DNA from: Aggregatibacter actinomycetemcomitans DSM 8324
Lineage (GTDB): Bacteria; Pseudomonadota; Gammaproteobacteria; Enterobacterales; Pasteurellaceae
Direction of reading: 5' to 3'
Assembly: GCF_000372365.1 (NCBI RefSeq)
Contig: NZ_AQUU01000006.1
Coordinates: 59,834-123,833 of the forward strand
DNA length: 64,000 nt
Shown: piece by piece, positions 41,609-50,608 of the stretch
Layout of the letters: every line of letters begins with the position of its first letter
Position numbering within the stretch: the first letter of the stretch is position 1
Position numbers and translations under genes: made by a program
The notes under the pieces: generated by a model
Told to the model about the DNA's origin: nothing
The model's input: only the letters and a program-made list of their open reading frames with translations
Database searches by the model: none

Positions 41609-42310
41609 ATGCGATTAGATAAATTTTTAGCGGAGCATACGGGGCTGACCCGTTCGCAGGCGACCAAGGCGTTGCGTCAAAGTGCGGTTACGATTAACGG
41701 TAAAATTGAGAAGAGCGGGGCGACCAAAGTGTCGCCGCAAGATGCGATTTATTTTGACGGTGAACTACTGACGTGGCTGGATGTCGGGCAATATTTGATG
41801 TTTAACAAACCGCAAGGCTATGTATGCTCACACGACGAAGATGAACATCCCTCCATTTATCAGTTTTTCGATTACCCTTTATCCGCCCGTTTGCATAGCG
41901 CGGGGCGTTTGGATATAGATACCACGGGTTTGGTGTTGTTAACCGATGACGGGCAATGGTCTCATCGCGTTACTTCGCCAAAACATCATCAGCCGAAAAC
42001 CTATTTGGTGACGCTGGCGGATCCGGTGGAAGCCAATTATGTGCAAGCCTGTGCTGAGGGTATTTTGCTACGCGGCGAGAAAGATCCCACCAAACCGGCG
42101 GTACTTGAAATTTTAGATGATTACAACGTGAATTTAACCATTAGCGAAGGGCGTTATCATCAGGTGAAACGGATGTTTGCCGCGTTGGGGAATAAAGTGC
42201 TCGGGTTGCATCGTTGGAAAATCGGTAATCTGACCTTAGATGACAATTTAGCAGAAGGCGATTTTCGTGTGTTAAATGCCGAAGAAATCGCATATTTTTC
42301 CGGAGAATAA
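41609..42310 (+). CDS. rsuA: 16S rRNA pseudouridine-516 synthase RsuA
   Basis: 233 residues from the ATG at 41609 (AAAGGA upstream); an in-frame start at 41513 lies over a USS and is unlikely. The N-terminal S4-type RNA-binding domain (RLDKFLAEHTGLTRSQATKALRQ) is followed by the catalytic domain with the active Asp in HSAGRLDIDTTGLVLLTDDG and the conserved GRYHQVKRMFAALGN. The next gene, bcr, starts four bases after its stop. Confidence 0.96.
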   Translation: MRLDKFLAEHTGLTRSQATKALRQSAVTINGKIEKSGATKVSPQDAIYFDGELLTWLDVGQYLMFNKPQGYVCSHDEDEHPSIYQFFDYPLSARLHSAGRLDIDTTGLVLLTDDGQWSHRVTSPKHHQPKTYLVTLADPVEANYVQACAEGILLRGEKDPTKPAVLEILDDYNVNLTISEGRYHQVKRMFAALGNKVLGLHRWKIGNLTLDDNLAEGDFRVLNAEEIAYFSGE

Positions 42311-42314
42311 ATCC

Positions 42315-43507
42315 TTGAATCCAAGCAAAACCGTAAAAACGAATTTTATTTTTGTTGTTGCCTTAGGCATTTTGTCCATGCTGCCGCCGTTAAGCGTGGA
42401 TATGTATCTGCCTGCATTTTTGAATATCACGCAGGATTTTCAGGTGACTAATGATCAGGTGCAGCATACGTTAACGTCCTTTGCTTATGGCTTGGCACTC
42501 GGACAGTTGTTCTGGGGACCGTTTGGCGACAGTTTTGGGCGTAAGCCGATTATTTTGTTGGGGGGGACCGTGGCGGCGTTGGCGGCATTGATCCTGACAC
42601 AAATCCATGCAATCGGTAATTTCACCGCACTTAGTTTCATTCAAGGCTTTTTTGGCGCGGCACCGGTGGTGTTGGTGGGGCGCTGTTACGGGATTTGTTC
42701 GATAAAAACGAGCTGTCCAAAATGATGTCAACCATCACGCTGGTGTTTATGATAGCACCATTGGTGGCGCCGATTCTGGGCGGTTATATCGTGTATTTCT
42801 TCCATTGGCACGCGATTTTTTATGTGATCGCCATGATGGGCTTGTTAAGTATCCTGTTGGTCTTTTTCGTAGTGCCGGAAACCCATCATAAAGAAAAACG
42901 CATTCCCTTGCGGTTGAACATCATAGCCCGCAATTTCATAGCGTTATGGAAACAAAAACCGGTGCTGGGGTATATGTTCGCCGCTTCTTTTGCTTTCGGG
43001 GGCTTATTTTCTTTCATCACGGCGGGGTCTATTGTGTATATCGGCATTTACGGCATTAAGCCGGAGAATTTCGGTTATTTCTTTATGCTGAATATCTCGG
43101 TGATGACCTTTGGTTCCTTCCTGAATGGGCGATTGGTGCATAAAGTCGGCGCGGAAACTATGTTGCGCGTTGGTTTGACGGTTCAGTTTTTGGCGGCAAT
43201 TTGGTTGGTTCTGGTGCTGTTGCTGGATTTGGGCTTTTGGGCAATGGCAATTGGCATTGCGATTTTTGTGGGACAAAACTCGCTGATTTCTTCCAACGCC
43301 ATGGCGTCCATTTTAGAAAAATTCCCGAACGCCGCCGGCTCGGCAAATTCTATGGTCGGCAGCGTGCGTTTCGGCACCGGCGCCTGCGTGGGATCACTGG
43401 TTGCCCTTATGAATATGAGTAGCGCAACACCAATGTTGCTGACCATGGCGGTGTGTTCGTTGATGGCGGTGGTTTGCTATTATTTTTTAACCGCGCGCAA
43501 TTTATAA
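42315..43507 (+). pseudogene. bcr: Bcr/CflA-family multidrug efflux transporter, frameshifted
   Basis: An MFS drug/H+ antiporter split into two frames. The first part (42315-42725, TTG start with GGAG upstream) has LPPLSVDMYLPAFLNI and WGPFGDSFGRKPIILLGG, the family's motifs A and D. The second begins in another frame before 42695 and holds the remaining segments. Inserting one G in the run 42677-42680 restores GAAPVVLVGALLRDLFDKNELSKM, which lines up residue for residue with E. coli Bcr. So this is a one-base deletion: a true inactivating mutation, a reversible slip in a G-run or a sequencing error. An intact G7 tract (42560-42566) lies upstream. Confidence 0.85.
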
Positions 43508-43550
43508 TTTTAAAAAGCGCATTATTGTAATCTGCAACGGACAGGTAAAT

Positions 43551-43564
43551 TTGTTCTAAATCAA
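43551..43564 (+). promoter_or_regulatory. Candidate FNR box upstream of ccmA
   Basis: TTGTT-N4-ATCAA, 9 of 10 matches to the FNR consensus TTGAT-N4-ATCAA, 115 bases before ccmA. A TATGAT at 43594-43599 could be the -10, at roughly the spacing of an activated promoter. Oxygen control of the ccm operon is therefore plausible. Confidence 0.45.
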
Positions 43565-43678
43565 AAATATCTCAAAGTACCGTGAAAGAGTTATATGATT
43601 TTGTACTTTCCCGCCTACGCCGTTCCTTCACCTTATGATAGAATGCCGCGCTAAAATCGGTTTGAATCACAAATTATC

Positions 43679-44314
43679 ATGCACAATCAACTCAATCTTG
43701 AACAACTCGCCTGCCAACGTGGCGACAAAGTGTTATTTCACCACCTGAATTTACACATTCGGGCGGGCGATTTTGTGCAGATTGAAGGGAATAACGGTAT
43801 CGGTAAAACCAGTTTACTACGCATTATTGCGGGGCTTGCTACGCCGCTGGAAGGAAAAGTGCGGTGGAATTCTGAAGAGATTTTTAAACAGTGTGAAGCT
43901 TTTCATGATGATTTGCTGTATTTGGGGCATCAAAATGGGATTAAACCCGAATTGACAGCGTGGGAAAATCTGCATTTTTATCAGCAAATCGGACGCTGCC
44001 GGCAGGGCGATGACATTCTGTGGGAAGTGTTGCAAACCGTAGGCTTGCTTGAGCGTGAAGATATTCCGGCGGCGCAACTATCTGCCGGGCAGCAAAAACG
44101 CATAGCCTTGGCGCGTTTATGGTTGTCGGAAGCGTCGTTGTGGATTTTAGACGAACCCTTCAATGCTATCGATAAAAAAGGCGTGGCAGTATTGACCGCA
44201 CTTTTTGAGCGACATGCGCAACATAACGGCATCGTGATTTTAACCAGCCATCAGGAAGTGCCGAGTGCGCGGTTGAAAAAAATCCATTTAGAACAGTTTA
44301 AATGTGTAGAATAA
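43679..44314 (+). CDS. ccmA: Haem exporter ATP-binding protein CcmA
   Basis: ABC ATPase of the CcmABCD complex that releases holo-CcmE in cytochrome c maturation system I. 211 residues. Walker [12 protein letters not shown], signature [15 protein letters not shown], Walker [12 protein letters not shown] and the switch His in LTSHQEVP are all present. It opens the ccmABCDEFGHI operon; ccmB follows after 4 bases. Confidence 0.97.
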   Translation: MHNQLNLEQLACQRGDKVLFHHLNLHIRAGDFVQIEGNNGIGKTSLLRIIAGLATPLEGKVRWNSEEIFKQCEAFHDDLLYLGHQNGIKPELTAWENLHFYQQIGRCRQGDDILWEVLQTVGLLEREDIPAAQLSAGQQKRIALARLWLSEASLWILDEPFNAIDKKGVAVLTALFERHAQHNGIVILTSHQEVPSARLKKIHLEQFKCVE

Positions 44315-44318
44315 CGGC

Positions 44319-44984
44319 ATGATTTTTTGGCAGATTATTAAACGCGAATTACAAATCGCCATGCGTAAACAGGCGGAAATTTTGAATCCGTTGTGGTTTT
44401 TCCTCATCGTGATTACGTTGTTTCCGCTGGTTATCGGACCTGATCCGAAACTGCTTTCCCGTATCGCGCCCGGTGTGGCTTGGGTGGCGGCGTTGTTGTC
44501 TGCATTGCTGTCTTTTGAGCGCTTATTTCGGGATGATTTTATTGACGGTTCTCTGGAACAACTCATGCTCACGCCGCAACCGTTGATGTTGACGGCATTG
44601 GCGAAAGTGCTTGCTCATTGGTTGCTCACGGGCTTGCCGTTGATTTTGTTATCGCCTGTCGCCGCATTATTGCTGTCATTGGAAAGAGCAATTTGGTGGG
44701 CATTAGTGCTGACTTTGTTATTAGGTACGCCGGTGTTGAGCTGCCTTGGGGCCATAGGCGTGGCGATTACGGTGGGGTTGCGCAAAGGCGGCGTATTATT
44801 GAGTTTATTGGTGGTGCCGTTGTTTATTCCGGTGCTGATTTTTTCTGCGTCGGTACTGGATGCCGCCGCATTGAATTTACCTTACGGCGGGCAATTAGCC
44901 ATTCTCGGTGCGATTTTAGCCGCCGTTGTTACCTTATCGCCTTTTGCGATTGCGACGGCGTTGCGGATTAGTTTGGATCAATAG
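44319..44984 (+). CDS. ccmB: Haem exporter permease CcmB
   Basis: 221 residues, six membrane segments, membrane partner of CcmA. Family features are the start FWQIIKRELQIAMRKQAEILNP, the FPLVIGPDPKLL loop and the conserved FERLFRDDFIDGSLEQL. It precedes ccmC by 10 bases. Confidence 0.96.
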   Translation: MIFWQIIKRELQIAMRKQAEILNPLWFFLIVITLFPLVIGPDPKLLSRIAPGVAWVAALLSALLSFERLFRDDFIDGSLEQLMLTPQPLMLTALAKVLAHWLLTGLPLILLSPVAALLLSLERAIWWALVLTLLLGTPVLSCLGAIGVAITVGLRKGGVLLSLLVVPLFIPVLIFSASVLDAAALNLPYGGQLAILGAILAAVVTLSPFAIATALRISLDQ

Positions 44985-44994
44985 AGGATAGTTT

Positions 44995-45732
44995 ATGTGG
45001 AAGTGGTTGCATCCTTATGCAAAGTCGGAAACACAATATCGATTATGCGGCAAGTTTAGCCCTTTCTTTGCGATTTTAACCGCACTTTTATTAGCGGTCG
45101 GTGTCGTTTGGGGGCTGGCATTCGCACCGGCGGATTATCAACAGGGCAATAGTTTCCGCATTATGTATGTGCACGTACCGACGGCGATTTGGTCTATGGG
45201 CGTTTACGGCTCCATGGCGATTGCTGCGTTGGTGGCGTTAGTGTGGCAAATTAAACAGGCGCAGCTGGCGATGATTGCCATGGCGCCGATTGGGGCGTTA
45301 TTTACGTTCTTAGCGTTGGTTACCGGTGCTATTTGGGGCAAACCCATGTGGGGTACCTGGTGGGTGTGGGATGCCCGTTTAACCGCCGAATTAATTTTGT
45401 TTTTCTTATATTTAGGCGTACTCGCCTTATATTCCGCCTTTCAGGATCGCAATGTGGGCGCAAAAGCCGCCTGCGTATTATGCCTTGTGGGCGTGGTGAA
45501 TCTGCCGATTATCCATTTCTCGGTGGAATGGTGGAATACGTTGCATCAAGGGGCGAGCATTACCAAACTGGAGCGCCCGTCCATTGCCACGCCGATGTTG
45601 ATTCCGTTGATTTTATGTATCTTCGGTTTTATGACTTTATCAATTTGGTTAACCTTAGTGCGTTACCGCAATGAATTATTAAAAGAAGATGCCAAACGCC
45701 CGTGGGTTAAAGCGTTGGCTGAAAAACTTTAG
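44995..45732 (+). CDS. ccmC: Haem-handling protein CcmC
   Basis: Inner-membrane haem-binding protein that loads haem onto CcmE. 245 residues with six membrane segments. The tryptophan-rich WWD signature is seen in WGKPMWGTWWVWDARLTAEL, with flanking periplasmic His (YVHVPTAIWS, NLPIIHFSVEWWN) as haem ligands. A USS in frame reads as LTALLL within the first membrane segment. Its stop codon overlaps the region before ccmD. Confidence 0.96.
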   Translation: MWKWLHPYAKSETQYRLCGKFSPFFAILTALLLAVGVVWGLAFAPADYQQGNSFRIMYVHVPTAIWSMGVYGSMAIAALVALVWQIKQAQLAMIAMAPIGALFTFLALVTGAIWGKPMWGTWWVWDARLTAELILFFLYLGVLALYSAFQDRNVGAKAACVLCLVGVVNLPIIHFSVEWWNTLHQGASITKLERPSIATPMLIPLILCIFGFMTLSIWLTLVRYRNELLKEDAKRPWVKALAEKL

Positions 45733-45749
45733 TGTTTACCGGGGGAAAT

Positions 45750-45956
45750 ATGTTTTTTCAATCTTGGAGTGAGTTTATCAACATGGGAGGCTACGGTTTT
45801 TATGTGTGGCTTTCTTATGGTTTAAGTTTATTGGTGATTGGGGTGTTAATTGTGCAAAGCCTTGCTGGCAAAAGTGCGGTATTAAAATCCATCAAACATG
45901 AACAACAACGTGAAACCCGTTTACAACAACTGAAACAAAAAGGAGAAGCGCTATGA
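45750..45956 (+). CDS. ccmD: Small haem-exporter subunit CcmD
   Basis: 68 residues from the ATG at 45750 (GGGGGAAAT upstream); a GTG at 45732 overlapping the ccmC stop is a weaker alternative. One membrane segment ([20 protein letters not shown]) and a basic, coiled cytoplasmic tail ([17 protein letters not shown]), as usual for CcmD, which ties CcmC to CcmE and is needed for release of holo-CcmE. It overlaps ccmE by four bases. Confidence 0.93.
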   Translation: MFFQSWSEFINMGGYGFYVWLSYGLSLLVIGVLIVQSLAGKSAVLKSIKHEQQRETRLQQLKQKGEAL

Positions 45957-46471
45957 ACCCAAGACGTAAATCCCGTTTGTCTGTTGTTTTATTTGTCTTG
46001 TTAGGTGTCGCGGTGGCTTCGGCATTGGTGTTGTACGCGTTACGCCAAAATATCGATTTATTCTATACCCCGTCGGAAGTGGTGTACGGCAAAAATGACA
46101 ATGCCGATCAAAAACCGGAAGTAGGGCAGCGCATTCGCGTCGGCGGCATGGTGGTTGCCGGCACGGTGCAACGGGATTCGAAAAGCCTGAAAGTGCAGTT
46201 TGATTTAAACGACATTGGACCGTCCATCAGCGTGGAATATGAAGGTATCTTGCCGGATTTATTCCGTGAAGGGCAGGGCATTGTGGCACAGGGCGTGCTA
46301 AAAGAACCTACCTTGTTGGAAGCCACCGAAGTATTGGCAAAACACGATGAAAATTATGTGCCGCCGGATCTGGAACAGCAAATGCAGAAAATCCATAAAC
46401 CGATGGGCATCTCTGATCTGAAAGGCGAAAGCGAACGCGATCGTCAGGAAAAAATGAAAGAAGGTCAGTAG
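45953..46471 (+). CDS. ccmE: Periplasmic haem chaperone CcmE
   Basis: 172 residues: an N-terminal membrane anchor ([20 protein letters not shown]) and a periplasmic OB-fold domain. The covalent haem-binding His lies in [11 protein letters not shown], as in E. coli CcmE. The tail after it is long and charged ([13 protein letters not shown]). It overlaps ccmD upstream and its stop codon overlaps the GTG of ccmF. Confidence 0.96.
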   Translation: MNPRRKSRLSVVLFVLLGVAVASALVLYALRQNIDLFYTPSEVVYGKNDNADQKPEVGQRIRVGGMVVAGTVQRDSKSLKVQFDLNDIGPSISVEYEGILPDLFREGQGIVAQGVLKEPTLLEATEVLAKHDENYVPPDLEQQMQKIHKPMGISDLKGESERDRQEKMKEGQ

Positions 46472-48429
46472 TGGTTGCAGAATTAGGAAATTATGCCTTA
46501 GCCCTAAGTCTGGCGATCGCCGTTTTATTGGCGATTTTCCCTCTATGGGGGGCGGAAAAAGGCAACGCCCAACTGATGTCCTTGGCGCGCCCGATGACTT
46601 ACGGCTTGTTTTTCGTGTTAACCTTTTCATTTGGTGCTTTGTTTTATTTGTTCGCCGTGAATGATTTCAGCGTGCAATATGTGGTGAACAACTCCAATAC
46701 CACCTTGCCCATTTACTATCGCTTATCTGCAGTTTGGGGTTCCCACGAAGGTTCATTGCTATTGTGGATTTGGTTGCTGTCGTTGTGGGGCGCGGCAGTC
46801 GCCTTGTTTAGTAAACACTTACCGCAGGAAGCCACCGCCCGCGTACTCGGCATTATGGGCATTATCAGCATCGGTTTTCTGCTTTTCGTGTTATTTACCT
46901 CCAACCCGTTTAACCGCACTTTCCCTGATTTTCCGGTGGACGGCAAAGAACTGAATCCGTTATTGCAAGATGTTGGCTTAATTTTCCACCCGCCGTTGTT
47001 ATATATGGGGTATGTTGGTTTTTCCGTTGCGTTTGCTTTTTCCATCGCCTCTTTAATGACCGGTAAACTGGATACCGCATGGGCGCGTTGGTCACGTCCT
47101 TGGACCATGGCGGCCTGGATCTTTTTAACTCTGGGTATCGTGCTTGGTTCCTGGTGGGCGTATTACGAACTGGGCTGGGGTGGCTGGTGGTTCTGGGATC
47201 CGGTAGAAAACGCCTCTTTCATGCCTTGGCTGGCGGGCACGGCATTGTTGCACTCTTTAGCTGTGACGGAAAAACGGGGTTCTTTCAAAGCCTGGACGGT
47301 GTTGCTGGCGATTTTAGCCTTCTCGCTGTGTTTGCTCGGTACTTTCTTAGTGCGTTCCGGTATTTTGGTCTCGGTACACGCCTTTGCCTCCGACCCAACC
47401 CGCGGTTTATATGTGTTGGAGTATTTAATCGTGGTGATCGGCGGTTCACTGACCTTATACGCTTATAAAGGCAGCCAAATTCGCTCCCGTGATAATGCGG
47501 AACGCTATTCCCGCGAAAGTTTGCTACTGTTAAATAATATTTTATTAATGACCGCACTTTGTGTGGTGTTGCTGGGTACGCTGCTGCCGCTTGTTCACAA
47601 ACAATTAGGCTTGGGTTCCATTTCCATCGGCGCGCCGTTTTTTGATCAAATGTTCCTGATTATCATGACCCCGTTCGCCTTGTTATTGGGTATCGGACCG
47701 CTGGTAAAGTGGCGCCGTGATCAGTTCTCTGCCATTCGCACGCCGGTGATTGTCAGCCTAGTGATTATGCTTCTTGCCGGTTTTGCCTTGCCGTATGCGC
47801 TCCAAAACAAATTAACCATCAGCGCCGTACTCGGCACCATGATGTCGGTGATTATCGTGCTGTTAAGCCTGTATGAAATGCAGCAACGGGCGACGCACCG
47901 TGAATCTTTTTGGCGCGGTATAACTAAATTATCCCGCTCCCATTGGGGCATGATTTTGGCACATTTGGGGGTCGCCATGACCGTTTGGGGCATTGCCTTC
48001 AGTCAAAATTACAGCGTAGAACGGGATGTGCGGATGCACGTCGGTGATACGGTACAAATTGCCGGTTATGATTTCACTTTCAAAGGCATCAGCGATGCCA
48101 ACGGACCGAACTACATCGGCGGCAAAGCGCAAATTGATATTCATCGTGACGGCAAAAAAGAAACCACGCTTTATGCGGAAAAACGCTTATACACCGTGAG
48201 CAAAATGCCGATGACCGAAGCCGCGATCGATTGGGGTTTCAGCCGTGACTTGTATGTGGCGTTAGGTGAAAAATTAGACGACAATTCCTGGGCGTTGCGC
48301 TTGTATTACAAACCCTTTATCCGCTGGATATGGCTTGGTGGGTTGTTTATGGTGCTCGGCGGGATATTATGCCTGTTCGACCGCCGTTATCGGTTTAGTA
48401 AAATTTTAGGTAAAGAAACCGTGCAGTAA
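46471..48429 (+). CDS. ccmF: Cytochrome c haem lyase subunit CcmF
   Basis: Large polytopic protein that, with CcmH/I, joins haem from CcmE to apocytochromes. 652 residues from a GTG overlapping the ccmE stop. The WWD domain is [18 protein letters not shown], with conserved His in AVWGSHEGSLLLW and [14 protein letters not shown] second protein of the same family, nrfE, is encoded at 56605. Here CcmF should serve the ordinary CXXCH sites. Confidence 0.96.
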   Translation: MVAELGNYALALSLAIAVLLAIFPLWGAEKGNAQLMSLARPMTYGLFFVLTFSFGALFYLFAVNDFSVQYVVNNSNTTLPIYYRLSAVWGSHEGSLLLWIWLLSLWGAAVALFSKHLPQEATARVLGIMGIISIGFLLFVLFTSNPFNRTFPDFPVDGKELNPLLQDVGLIFHPPLLYMGYVGFSVAFAFSIASLMTGKLDTAWARWSRPWTMAAWIFLTLGIVLGSWWAYYELGWGGWWFWDPVENASFMPWLAGTALLHSLAVTEKRGSFKAWTVLLAILAFSLCLLGTFLVRSGILVSVHAFASDPTRGLYVLEYLIVVIGGSLTLYAYKGSQIRSRDNAERYSRESLLLLNNILLMTALCVVLLGTLLPLVHKQLGLGSISIGAPFFDQMFLIIMTPFALLLGIGPLVKWRRDQFSAIRTPVIVSLVIMLLAGFALPYALQNKLTISAVLGTMMSVIIVLLSLYEMQQRATHRESFWRGITKLSRSHWGMILAHLGVAMTVWGIAFSQNYSVERDVRMHVGDTVQIAGYDFTFKGISDANGPNYIGGKAQIDIHRDGKKETTLYAEKRLYTVSKMPMTEAAIDWGFSRDLYVALGEKLDDNSWALRLYYKPFIRWIWLGGLFMVLGGILCLFDRRYRFSKILGKETVQ

Positions 48430-48457
48430 CCCCTTATAGAATCATCGAGTATTGATA

Positions 48458-49003
48458 ATGAAAAAGAAATTATATTTACCTTTAATTATTTTCTTCGTTT
48501 TGGTTACCGCCTTTCTGGTGCAATTACAACGCAATGCACTGGGTGATGATCCGAAAGCATTGGAATCGGCGTTGGTGGGTAAGCCGGTTCCGCCGAAGAC
48601 GTTGCAGGATTTATTATCGGATAAAACCTATGATGAAACGCTGTTTAAACAGGGCAAACCGCTTTTACTCAATGTATGGGCGACATGGTGCCCGACTTGT
48701 TATGCGGAGCACCAATATTTGAATCAACTGGCGAAGCAGGGCGTGCCGATTATCGGCTTGGATTATAAAGATAACAGTGCCAAAGCGACGAAATGGCTGA
48801 AGAATTTGGGCAATCCTTATCAGGCTGTGTTAAAAGATGAAAAAGGTTCATTTGCCTTGGATTTAGGCGTATATGGCGCGCCGGAAACTTTTCTGGTGGA
48901 CGGCAACGGCGTGATTCATTATCGCCATGCGGGTGATGTAAACGCGAAAGTGTGGCAGGAAACCTTGCAACCCATTTACCAAAAATTAGGCAGTGCGCAG
49001 TAA
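48458..49003 (+). CDS. ccmG: Thiol:disulfide interchange protein CcmG (DsbE)
   Basis: Membrane-tethered thioredoxin-fold reductant for apocytochrome cysteines. 181 residues from the ATG at 48458. An N-terminal signal anchor precedes the domain, the active site is WATWCPTCYAEHQ, and the later GVYGAPETFLVDGNGVI holds the cis-Pro loop. The stop codon overlaps the ATG of ccmH. Confidence 0.95.
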   Translation: MKKKLYLPLIIFFVLVTAFLVQLQRNALGDDPKALESALVGKPVPPKTLQDLLSDKTYDETLFKQGKPLLLNVWATWCPTCYAEHQYLNQLAKQGVPIIGLDYKDNSAKATKWLKNLGNPYQAVLKDEKGSFALDLGVYGAPETFLVDGNGVIHYRHAGDVNAKVWQETLQPIYQKLGSAQ

Positions 49004-49554
49004 TGAAAAAAAAACTTTTATTTATATTTATAAGCTCACTTGTTCGTTTATTCACCCCTTCGGGGCCGTTGGCAAAGCCAACGTTCAAAAAACGTTGTTT
49101 TTTGTTAACCGCACTTTTCTTCAGCATCAATGTGTTTGCCGCCATCGACGTGCTGAATTTCAGCTCGCCGCAGCAGGAAGCCGACTATCACGCCTTAACG
49201 CGGGAACTGCGCTGTCCGCAATGTCAGAATAACAATATCGCCGATTCTAACGCCGCTATTGCTGTGGATATGCGCACTAAAGTGTTTGAATTGTTACAGG
49301 AAGGCAAATCCAAACAGGATGTGGTGCAATACATGGTGGATCGCTATGGCAATTTTGTTACTTATGACCCGCCATTGACCGTTGCCACCCTTGTTTTATG
49401 GGTTACGCCTTTTGCTTTGATCTTATGCGGGCTGGTATGGCTTTTCGGGCGGAAAAGAACGATGCCGAGTGGGGCGGATAATGCCGCGCCACAGGCCTTA
49501 AGTGAAGCACAACAGCAGCGCCTTAATGCTTTGTTAAATAAGGAAAATGACTAA
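49003..49554 (+). CDS. ccmH: Cytochrome c maturation protein CcmH, with lengthened leader
   Basis: Thiol protein of the haem lyase: redox motif [10 protein letters not shown], a three-helix domain, and a C-terminal membrane segment (VATLVLWVTPFALILCGLVW). The N-terminus is odd. After MKKKLLFIFISSLV comes a 16-residue polar stretch RLFTPSGPLAKPTFKK, and then a normal-looking signal core CFLLTALFFSINVFA. The polar stretch is encoded by the dispersed repeat at 49047-49092. The signal core itself is written by a USS (LTALFF). The frame stays open, so the protein is probably made, but export efficiency may differ. No better internal ATG exists. Confidence 0.9.
   Translation: MKKKLLFIFISSLVRLFTPSGPLAKPTFKKRCFLLTALFFSINVFAAIDVLNFSSPQQEADYHALTRELRCPQCQNNNIADSNAAIAVDMRTKVFELLQEGKSKQDVVQYMVDRYGNFVTYDPPLTVATLVLWVTPFALILCGLVWLFGRKRTMPSGADNAAPQALSEAQQQRLNALLNKEND
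49047..49092 (+). repeat. REP-like dispersed repeat, copy 2, inside ccmH
   Basis: 46 bases matching 19229-19274 with two differences, including CCC-TTCG-GGG and the hairpin GTTGGC-AAA-GCCAAC. Here it is read in frame as part of the ccmH leader. Confidence 0.8.
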
Positions 49555-50477
49555 TGAATTTGTGGACAAGCATTTTTGTGTTAACGCTGATTGCCGCGTT
49601 AATTTGTTTTTTCCCGTTGCTGTCTGCGCGTTTTGTGCAAACCCAATCAACCCGTCGTGATGATCTCAACAAGGCGTTTTATTTTGAACGTTTAAAAGAG
49701 CTGGAATGGGATGAAAAACAAGGCTTGTTGGAAAACGCCGAACAACTCAAAACCGAATTGCAAAAATCCTTATTGGAAGATATTCCGCAACAGCCTGAAA
49801 GTGCGGTGCGCAGTGAAAAGAGTTACGGCAAGCTGTGGTTTGTCTCCGGCTTTCTGGTACTCGGCATTTTGTCCGTGTCGGCGTATTTTGTAGTGGGCTC
49901 CTGGCAGGCGGAAATTATGTTGGAAAAAAGCGCGGAAAAACTACCGCACTTTTATGAGCGTTTAAAACGTGAAAGCACAAATCCGTTAAACGATGCTGAA
50001 ATGCAGCAATTTGCCACCGCGTTACGGGTGGATTTGCAAAAAGATCCGAATAATGCGAAGAACTGGTGGTTGTTAGGGCAAATCGGTATGAACTTGGAAC
50101 AGCCGAGAATGGCATTAGACAGCTTTGCCCGCGCGAATAAATTAGAACCGAAAAATAATCTGTATAAATTGGCGTATGCCCGTATTTTGATGTTCTCCGG
50201 GGATGAAACGGATAAATTGAAAGGGGATAGTTTATTGCGCGACGTCATTCGTGAAGATCATACCAACGTTGAAGCTTTGAGTTTGTTGGCGTTCCGTTAT
50301 TTTGAAACGGAAGACTACAAAATGGCAGCGGTCAGCTGGGCGATGATGTTGAAACTATTACCGAAAGATGACCGGCGTGTTCCGATTATTGAACGAAGTA
50401 TTCGTTCCGCACGTGATGCGCTGGAAGCACAGAAACAGGAAAAACACCAACAACTGACGCCACAACAGGAAAAATAA
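49554..50477 (+). CDS. ccmI: Cytochrome c maturation TPR protein CcmI
   Basis: 307 residues with two N-terminal membrane segments (IFVLTLIAALICFFPLLSA and WFVSGFLVLGILSVSAYFVVG) around a cytoplasmic helical loop, then a periplasmic TPR domain (NWWLLGQIGMNLEQPRMALDSFARA). It holds apocytochrome c for the CcmFH lyase. In E. coli this part is fused to CcmH; here it is separate. Last gene of the ccm operon. About 130 bases to the next gene show no clear terminator. Confidence 0.92.
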   Translation: MNLWTSIFVLTLIAALICFFPLLSARFVQTQSTRRDDLNKAFYFERLKELEWDEKQGLLENAEQLKTELQKSLLEDIPQQPESAVRSEKSYGKLWFVSGFLVLGILSVSAYFVVGSWQAEIMLEKSAEKLPHFYERLKRESTNPLNDAEMQQFATALRVDLQKDPNNAKNWWLLGQIGMNLEQPRMALDSFARANKLEPKNNLYKLAYARILMFSGDETDKLKGDSLLRDVIREDHTNVEALSLLAFRYFETEDYKMAAVSWAMMLKLLPKDDRRVPIIERSIRSARDALEAQKQEKHQQLTPQQEK

Positions 50478-50608
50478 TGACCCCTTTTCGGGTTTTGCAT
50501 TGACTGGAAAACAATTTACTTTTTTCTGTGATCCTGATAACTTACCGCTTGAGATTTGTACAATTTTATAATTTATACTCCATTTCACTTTATTCTTAAG
50601 GGGTCCCA

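Noticed and set aside
42560..42566. G7 tract in bcr as the site of the frameshift
   Set aside because: The text after it stays in the correct frame for 37 residues; the shift is at 42677-42680. It could still be a slip site in other cells.
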